Source: Aureivirga sp. CE67 (GTDB lineage Bacteria; Bacteroidota; Bacteroidia; Flavobacteriales; Flavobacteriaceae). Taken from it: DNA of 64,000 nucleotides. The stretch lies in NCBI RefSeq assembly GCF_015767245.1, contig NZ_JADOTV010000008.1:62001-126000 (forward strand). Reading direction: 5' to 3'. How positions within the stretch are numbered: the first letter of the stretch is position 1; the number at the start of each line of letters is the position of its first letter. Below, in pieces: positions 63,319 to 64,000 of this stretch. A program made the translations under genes and the position numbers. The notes beneath the pieces are model-generated. The model made no database searches, had not been told where the DNA came from, and saw only the letters and a list, made by a program, of their open reading frames with translations.

Positions 63319-64000
63319 ATGAAAACCGAAAATTCTATTTCAAAAACAAAAAATGCGCTACTAATTCTTCCTTCTGAAAATGAAACAAACAAAGACCTTC
63401 TATTCTTAAAAGAAAACTTTTGTGGAGAAATTATTGAAAACTTAAACCAAACTAAAGAAAATCAAAAAATATATGTTTGTGGTGATTTAAAGGATTTTAA
63501 TAATGAAAATAAATCTGTTTTGATTATTAAAGAACTTTCTACAAATTATGAAAATCTAGAAAATTTTGAACTTACGGATTTGGGAAAAACTCCAATTCTT
63601 TTTCATGATGCAGGAATTTTATATCGAAATTTATTCAATGATGAAGATTATTTTAAATGGGTGGAATCTGAACATGATTTTCAGGAATTGACTGAATCTA
63701 TTAAAAATACAAAAGCCTTGCGTTCTGGAATCTATATGACAGATGTAAAAAAAGAAGAATCTGATGAAAATGGAGAAATCTTGCATTATCATCTTTTGAG
63801 ATGTTCTAGCAATCTAACTGGGCCGACAGATAATTTTAGAAATTCAGATAGAAAAATTATAAAACGTTTAAATGATTGTGCGAAGGATGTTTTTGAAAAT
63901 GACACGGATTTGAATCATGTTTTGGCGCAGATTTATAGAAATAAAGTTCAAGAGAACGGGAAGCAAGCAAAAGCAAAAATCAAAGCGCATTCGGACAAAA
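63319..64000 (+). CDS. Hypothetical protein, truncated at window end
   Basis: An open frame from the ATG at 63319 runs 227 codons to the right edge without a stop. It has no signal peptide. A short N-terminal alpha/beta part (ALLILPSENETNKDLLFLKENF) is followed by LGKTPILFHDAGILYRNLF, LRSGIYMTDVKKEESD, YHLLRCSSNLTGPTDNFR and AKIKAHSDK. The isolated conserved histidines and His-Ser-Asp at the end suggest a metal enzyme such as a 2-oxoglutarate oxygenase, but this is a guess. I do not recognise the family. Confidence 0.6.
   Translation, partial: MKTENSISKTKNALLILPSENETNKDLLFLKENFCGEIIENLNQTKENQKIYVCGDLKDFNNENKSVLIIKELSTNYENLENFELTDLGKTPILFHDAGILYRNLFNDEDYFKWVESEHDFQELTESIKNTKALRSGIYMTDVKKEESDENGEILHYHLLRCSSNLTGPTDNFRNSDRKIIKRLNDCAKDVFENDTDLNHVLAQIYRNKVQENGKQAKAKIKAHSDK

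Noticed and set aside
1-64000. Search for tRNA genes, prophage and insertion sequences with transposase
   Set aside because: No tRNA T-loop/acceptor pattern, phage structural gene or transposase was seen; only short non-coding repeats and one MITE-like element.

Overview
The window is an AT-rich chromosomal segment of a Bacteroidota bacterium, almost certainly class Flavobacteriia, family Flavobacteriaceae. The reasons are: the gene order recQ / kdsD / tatC / lptB; type IX secretion (T9SS) sorting domains of both A and B type; many copies of the Bacteroidota -7 promoter element TAnnTTTG; few Shine-Dalgarno sequences; and intergenic repeat families of the kind common in flavobacterial genomes. 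Names come from reading the sequence; no database search was run.

Layout. 1-3280: the recQ 5' end (leftward), then kdsD, tatC, an AhpD-like protein and lptB (rightward), linking envelope biogenesis and export. 3323-6717: a metallo-hydrolase/DoxX pair, an HTTM membrane protein and a small protein. 6946-12237: aconitase, RNase P RNA, a small membrane protein, an HD hydrolase and sucC. 12464-27859: small proteins, then three exported proteins: a 1420-residue LamG protein with a type A sorting tail, a beta-propeller lipoprotein, and a 2755-residue repeat adhesin with a type B tail. 27928-33025: thioesterase, PTPS-family enzyme, S41 protease, and an operon with an ECF sigma factor and a glycosyltransferase. 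33238-41336: lipoprotein, a non-coding island holding a candidate small RNA or leader, a leucine-rich-repeat protein, hypotheticals, an adenosine/adenine deaminase and a J-domain-like protein. 41733-48842: lpxD, three tandem SH3-domain paralogues, a DUF1573 protein and valS. 49008-52503: membrane protein, methyltransferase, exported protein, ankyrin protein. 52582-54943: a broken gene, then an overlapping AAA ATPase / TOPRIM-like pair that looks like an anti-phage defence module. 55009-61878: a heavy-metal RND efflux operon with histidine-rich accessory proteins. 61977-64000: membrane protein, HxlR-type regulator and a truncated unknown gene.

The strongest candidates for undescribed biology are the ATPase/TOPRIM pair with a near-perfect palindrome just upstream of its promoter (53055-54985), and the promoter-terminator unit at 34775-34948, whose last hairpin is complementary to the leader of the next gene. 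Five kinds of short palindromic intergenic repeat are scattered through the window. I saw no tRNA, insertion sequence with a transposase, CRISPR array or prophage.
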